A stretch of DNA of 12,148 nt from an uncultured bacterium. GTDB taxonomy: Bacteria; Planctomycetota; UBA1135; GCA-002686595. Location of the stretch: contig CADEGS010000132.1 of NCBI GenBank assembly GCA_902826945.1, positions 1 to 12,148 on the forward strand, written 5' to 3'. Below are positions 8,776 through 12,148 of the stretch, in pieces; the stretch's first letter is position 1, and every line of letters begins with the position of its first letter. Both the position numbers and the translations under genes were made by a program. The notes beneath the pieces were generated by a model that saw nothing but the letters and a program-made list of their open reading frames with translations, had not been told where the DNA came from and did not search any database.

Positions 8776-10317
8776 ATGCGCATCCAGCTCGTCCATCCGC
8801 CCGTCCTGCGCAACCCGCGCGCGATGACCGCCCTGCGGCCGAGCCTGCCGCTCGGCCTGGCCTACGTGGCGGCCGCCCTGCGCGGCGCCGGGCACGACGT
8901 GGACGTGCTCGACGCCGTGGCGCTGGCCCCCGAGGGGGGCGCGCGCGAGGGCGCGCTCGAGCGCGTCGGGCTCTCGCCCGAGGAGCTCGTGCTGCGGCTC
9001 GACCCGCGCTGCGACGCCTTCGGCGTGACGAACATGTGGTCGTTCTCGTGGCCGCTCGTGCGGCGCCTGCTGGCCGCGATGCGCGCCGCGTTCCCGGGCA
9101 AGCCGATCGTGTGCGGCGGCGAGCACTTCACCGGGCTGCCCGAGCGCTCGCTGCGCGAGGCGCCGATCGACTGCATCGTGCTCGGCGAGGGCGAGGAGAC
9201 CGCGGTCGAGCTGTTCGCCGCGCTCGAGCAGGGCCGCCCGCTGGAGAGCGTGGCGGGCCTGGCCTTCCTGCGCGAGGAGCGGCTGGTGCGCACGGCGCCG
9301 CGCGCGCGCGTGCGCGCGGTGGACGCGCTCCCCTGGCCGGCCTGGGACCTGTTCGACCTCGACGCCTACGAGGCGCACGGCCTGGTGAACGGCCTGCACG
9401 CCGGCCGCACGATCCCGATCCTCGCCACGCGCGGCTGCCCCTACCAGTGCACGTACTGCTCGTCGCCCAACATGTGGACGACGCGCTACGTGACGCGCGA
9501 TCCCGAGGACGTGGTGGCCGAGATCGCGACCTGGAACGAGCGCTACGGCGCCACGAACTTCCCGCTCCAGGACCTGACCGCGATCGTCAAGCGCGACTGG
9601 ATCGTGCGCTTCTGCCGCGCGCTGCTCGCGCGCGGCCTGCGCATCACCTGGCAGTTCCCGAGCGGCACGCGCTGCGAGGTCGTGGACGACGAGGTCGCGC
9701 GCCTGCTCAAGCTCTCCGGCGCGCGCGCGCTGGCCTTCGCGCCCGAGAGCGGCTCGGAGCGCACGCGCGAGCGCATCGGCAAGCGCATGAAGACCGAGAG
9801 CCTGCTCGCGGCCGTGCGCGCCTCGGTGCGCCACGGGCTCGACGTCTCGTGCTTCTTCGTGCTCGGCTTCCCCGACGACACGGTGCAGGACTTCCGCGAC
9901 ACCGAGCGCCTGGTGCGCCAGCTCGCGCGCATGGGCGTGGACGACGTGGCCGTGGGCTACTTCTTCCCGCTGCCCGGGACGCGGCTCTTCCACGAGCTCG
10001 AGCGCGACGGGCGCGTGCGCCTCGACGACGCCTTCCTCTTGACCCCCATCCACGCCAACGAGGCCCGGCTGCGCGCGCAGCACAACTACTCGCGCACGCT
10101 CTCCGCGCGCACGGTCACGTGGTGGAAGGCGCGCCTGCTCGCGTCCTTCTACGGCGTCTCGTTCGCGCTGCGGCCCTGGCGCCTGGCGCGCGTGCTCGCC
10201 AACGCGCTGCGCGGGCGCGAGACGCGCAAGCTCGAGAGCTTCCTCGCCGACCGGCGCCGCCGCGCCCTGCGCCGCGCCACGGTGCACCGGCTGCCGGCGC
10301 GGCGCCGGGCGGCCTGA
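8776..10317 (+). CDS. B12-binding-domain radical SAM protein (class B type), function unknown
   Basis: 513 aa. The N-terminal 190 or so residues look like a cobalamin-binding Rossmann domain. They open with MRIQLVHPP, then PLGLAYVAAAL, a VTNMWSF strand turn, IVCGGEHFTG and IVLGEGEETAVEL. The DxHxxG histidine of base-off B12 enzymes is absent, as is usual in this family. The radical SAM core follows. TRGCPYQCTYC carries the 4Fe-4S ligands Cys221, Cys225 and Cys228. Later signatures are FPSGTRCE, FAPESGSERTRERIGK, FFVLGFPDD and a glycine/proline turn FPLPGTRLFHEL. The C-terminal tail of about 90 residues is basic and helical. Class B enzymes methylate unactivated carbons or do ring and lipid chemistry (BchE, hopanoid and phosphonate methylases are relatives), so substrate cannot be read here. 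A MIP channel and a transglutaminase-like gene follow on the same strand. Confidence 0.9.
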   Translation: MRIQLVHPPVLRNPRAMTALRPSLPLGLAYVAAALRGAGHDVDVLDAVALAPEGGAREGALERVGLSPEELVLRLDPRCDAFGVTNMWSFSWPLVRRLLAAMRAAFPGKPIVCGGEHFTGLPERSLREAPIDCIVLGEGEETAVELFAALEQGRPLESVAGLAFLREERLVRTAPRARVRAVDALPWPAWDLFDLDAYEAHGLVNGLHAGRTIPILATRGCPYQCTYCSSPNMWTTRYVTRDPEDVVAEIATWNERYGATNFPLQDLTAIVKRDWIVRFCRALLARGLRITWQFPSGTRCEVVDDEVARLLKLSGARALAFAPESGSERTRERIGKRMKTESLLAAVRASVRHGLDVSCFFVLGFPDDTVQDFRDTERLVRQLARMGVDDVAVGYFFPLPGTRLFHELERDGRVRLDDAFLLTPIHANEARLRAQHNYSRTLSARTVTWWKARLLASFYGVSFALRPWRLARVLANALRGRETRKLESFLADRRRRALRRATVHRLPARRRAA

Positions 10318-10380
10318 GCGAGCGGGCTCCGCGGCCCGGGCCTTGTGGCCGGACGGGCGCCGGGCGACCATCGCGCGCCC

Positions 10381-11337
10381 ATGAGCGAGCCCCAGGCAGC
10401 CGCCCCCGCCGCCCTGCGACCCTCCGGCGAGCACGAGCTATTGCCGCAGCCGCGGCGCGAGCGCGCGGCCGAGGCGCTCGCGCGCGAGATCGAGGCGCAC
10501 GCCGCGCCCGCCGGCCCGACGCTCGCCCGCCGCGCGCTGGCCGAGGCGGTCGGGACGTTCCTGCTCGTCTTCCTCGGGGTCGGCGCGGTGCAGGCGGCCG
10601 TGCTCAGCGGCGCGCAGAGCGGCCTGTGGCAGGTCGCCGTCGTGTGGGCGATCGCCGTCGCGCTCGCCGTGCACGCGACCGCCGCGATCAGCGGCGCGCA
10701 CGTCAACCCGGCGATCACCGCCGCCTGCGCGGTCTTCGGCGGCTTCCCGCGCCGCGAGGTCGCGGCCTACTGGCTGGCGCAGCTCGCGGGCGCGTTCCTC
10801 GCCGCGGCGACGCTCTACCTGCTCTTCGGCGGCTACCTGGCCGCGTTCGAGGCGCGCGCGGGCATCGTGCGCGGCGCGCCGGGCAGCGAGGCCTCGGCGA
10901 TGTGCTTCGGCGAGTACTTCCCGAACCCCGGCCTCGGCCTCGGGCCGGAGGCGGAGGCGCGCGTGTCGCTCGCGGCGGCCTGCGGCGCCGAGGCGCTGGG
11001 CACGCTCGTGCTCGCCTTCGTCGTCTTCGCGCTGACCGAGGGCCGGAACCGCGCCGCGCCCGCGCCGCGCGGCGCGCCGCTCCTGATCGGGCTGACCGTC
11101 GCGGCCCTGATCTCGGTCCTGGCGCCGATCTCGCAGGCGGGCTTCAACCCCGCGCGCGACCTCGGCCCGCGCCTCTTCGCCTGGCTCGCCGGCTGGGGCA
11201 CGGTCGCGATCCCCGGCCCGCGCGGGGGTTTCTTCGCGGTGTACGTCGTGGCCCCGATCGCCGGCGCGATCGCCGGCGCGGGGCTCTTCCGCCTGCTGCT
11301 GCGACCCGGCTACGCCGCGCCGGAGACCCGAGGCTAG
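10381..11337 (+). CDS. MIP family channel, GlpF-like aquaglyceroporin with atypical selectivity filter
   Basis: A 318-aa inner-membrane channel with six membrane helices and two half-helices. The first NPA is SGAHVNPAIT (Asn109-Pro-Ala). The second is GFNPARDLGPRLFAWLAGWG (Asn256-Pro-Ala-Arg259-Asp260). The Asp after NPAR and the following stretch are close to E. coli GlpF and mark the glycerol-facilitator branch. Aligned without gaps from LLIGL to NPARD, the filter positions of GlpF (Trp48, Gly191, Phe200, Arg206) become Trp89, Ile244, Ala253 and Arg259. The substrate may therefore not be glycerol. A hydrophilic Ala/Glu/Arg-rich extension of about 50 residues precedes helix 1, longer than in GlpF. 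ATG 10381 is chosen although its Shine-Dalgarno is poor; an in-frame GTG at 10345 and a TTG at 10441 are alternatives. It follows the radical SAM gene by 63 nt. Confidence 0.92.
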   Translation: MSEPQAAAPAALRPSGEHELLPQPRRERAAEALAREIEAHAAPAGPTLARRALAEAVGTFLLVFLGVGAVQAAVLSGAQSGLWQVAVVWAIAVALAVHATAAISGAHVNPAITAACAVFGGFPRREVAAYWLAQLAGAFLAAATLYLLFGGYLAAFEARAGIVRGAPGSEASAMCFGEYFPNPGLGLGPEAEARVSLAAACGAEALGTLVLAFVVFALTEGRNRAAPAPRGAPLLIGLTVAALISVLAPISQAGFNPARDLGPRLFAWLAGWGTVAIPGPRGGFFAVYVVAPIAGAIAGAGLFRLLLRPGYAAPETRG

Positions 11338-11341
11338 AGCG

Positions 11342-12148
11342 ATGCGCCTGTGCGCCCTCCTGCTCTGCGTCCCGCCCCTCGCCTCCGGGGTCGAGCTCGA
11401 CCCCGCCGCGCCCTGCACCGCCGAGCGGGGCGCGCCGCTCACGCACGAGGTGGACTTCCGCGCCGTGGTCACGCCCCCGCACCACACGCAGCTGCTGCGC
11501 GTGTGGGTGCCGATCCCGCCGTCGGACGACACGCAGACGCTGGAGGCGAGCGCCTTCGAGACCTGGCCGATGGCGGTCGAGCCGGTGATCGCGACCGAGC
11601 CCCTGTACGGCAACCGCTTCGCCTACTTCGAGTTCCGCGCGCCGCTGGGCGCGCAGATGATCCGCCACCGCTTCACGATCACGACGCACGAGCTGCGCTG
11701 GGACCTCGACCTCGCGCGCGTGCAGCGCGTCCGGGAGTGGCCGGAGGCCTTCGCGCCCTTCCTGCGCGGCGAGGAGCGCGCGGTCGTGCTCGGCGACGCG
11801 ATCGTGCGCCAGGCGCGCGCCATCGCGCCCGTCCCCGGCGACGCCGCCGCGGACATCACGGGCGTGATCGACTGGATCGAGGGCAACCTGCGCTACGACC
11901 ACTCGAGCGCGTCGCTGCAGGCGAGCTCGGAGTGGGCCTTCGAGCGCCGCGCCGGGCACTGCTCGGACTACCACGGCCTGTGCGCGGCGTTCGGTCGCGC
12001 GCTCGGCTACCCGACGCGCGTCGCGTACGGGATGAACACGTTCCCGAAGGACTCGCCCTCGCACTGCAAGGCCGAGATCTACCTGCCGCCGTACGGCTGG
12101 GTCAGCTTCGACCTGTCGGAGACGCAGAAGCTCGTGCGCTCGATCGAG
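11342..12148 (+). CDS. Secreted transglutaminase-like cysteine peptidase-fold protein (partial, C-terminus outside window)
   Basis: The frame runs from ATG 11342 to the right edge (269 codons, no stop). GAGG at 11330-11333 is spaced 8 nt from the ATG, and the gene begins 4 nt after the MIP channel stop, so the two are probably one operon. A short signal peptide (MRLCALLLCVPPLASG) points to export. Residues 33-125 form a beta-rich N-terminal domain with LLRVWVPIPPSDDTQ and YGNRFAYFEF, typical of bacterial transglutaminase-like proteins. The catalytic core shows Cys207 in AGHCSDYHGLC, His241 in SPSHCKAEIYL and Asp257 in WVSFDLSE, the complete Cys-His-Asp triad. Such proteins may be proteases, cross-linkers or peptidoglycan-related hydrolases, and nothing here decides between them. 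The C-terminal part is unseen and may add domains. Confidence 0.88.
   Translation, partial: MRLCALLLCVPPLASGVELDPAAPCTAERGAPLTHEVDFRAVVTPPHHTQLLRVWVPIPPSDDTQTLEASAFETWPMAVEPVIATEPLYGNRFAYFEFRAPLGAQMIRHRFTITTHELRWDLDLARVQRVREWPEAFAPFLRGEERAVVLGDAIVRQARAIAPVPGDAAADITGVIDWIEGNLRYDHSSASLQASSEWAFERRAGHCSDYHGLCAAFGRALGYPTRVAYGMNTFPKDSPSHCKAEIYLPPYGWVSFDLSETQKLVRSIE

Noticed and set aside
8450..8813. N-terminal extensions of the RNase D and SGNH frames into the divergent spacer
   Set aside because: The added residues are Arg/Pro/Ala/Gly-rich and match no family sequence. Recognisable protein starts at 8449 for RNase D and at 7196 for the SGNH protein.
10318..10380. Possible hairpins (such as CGGGC, loop TCCGCG, GCCCG) between the radical SAM and MIP genes
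   Set aside because: The stems are only about 5 bp with several equally good alternatives and no T-tract, so I cannot support a terminator.
9036..11588. Plus-strand 850-aa frame spanning the radical SAM and MIP genes
   Set aside because: Out-of-frame shadow rich in Arg and Ala that crosses two well-supported genes.

Overview
The window is a very GC-rich bacterial chromosome segment (roughly three quarters G+C by eye). It has dense coding, frequent GTG/TTG starts and long antisense reading frames typical of such composition. No gene pins down the phylum. The mix of an AcnA-type aconitase, RNase D, GNAT and SGNH proteins, a B12-type radical SAM protein and a secreted transglutaminase-like protein would fit a high-GC Planctomycetota, Myxococcota or similar soil/sediment lineage. 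That is a guess, not a call.

Layout, left to right. Positions 1-3401 carry a minus-strand pair: acnA (aconitate hydratase A, complete), followed with a 4-nt GTGA overlap by a polytopic GT-C glycosyltransferase-like membrane protein cut off by the left edge. A gap with a plausible acnA promoter leads to a plus-strand tRNA-Ala(CGC) at 3581-3656. A GC-rich hairpin stands 3 nt after the tRNA. Two plus-strand tandem paralogous GNAT-fold proteins follow (3712-4692 and 4695-5684). They converge, with 6 nt between stops, on a minus-strand pair: RNase D (rnd, 7202-8449) then a membrane-anchored SGNH/GDSL hydrolase (5691-7196).

A 326-nt divergent spacer (8450-8775) separates rnd from a plus-strand run: a B12-binding-type radical SAM protein (8776-10317), a GlpF-like MIP channel (10381-11337) and a secreted transglutaminase-like protein (11342 to the right edge, partial). 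The spacer holds a near-perfect 16-bp hairpin in the radical SAM leader that competes with an alternative upstream structure.

The central metabolism and RNA genes (acnA, tRNA-Ala, rnd) are ordinary. The accessory part consists of envelope or small-molecule genes whose substrates cannot be read from sequence. There is no integrase, transposase, CRISPR array or toxin-antitoxin pair. The points most worth a second look are the switch-like radical SAM leader, the W/I/A/R selectivity filter of the MIP channel in place of the GlpF W/G/F/R set, and the loss of the acetyl-CoA-binding motif in the first of the tandem GNAT paralogs.
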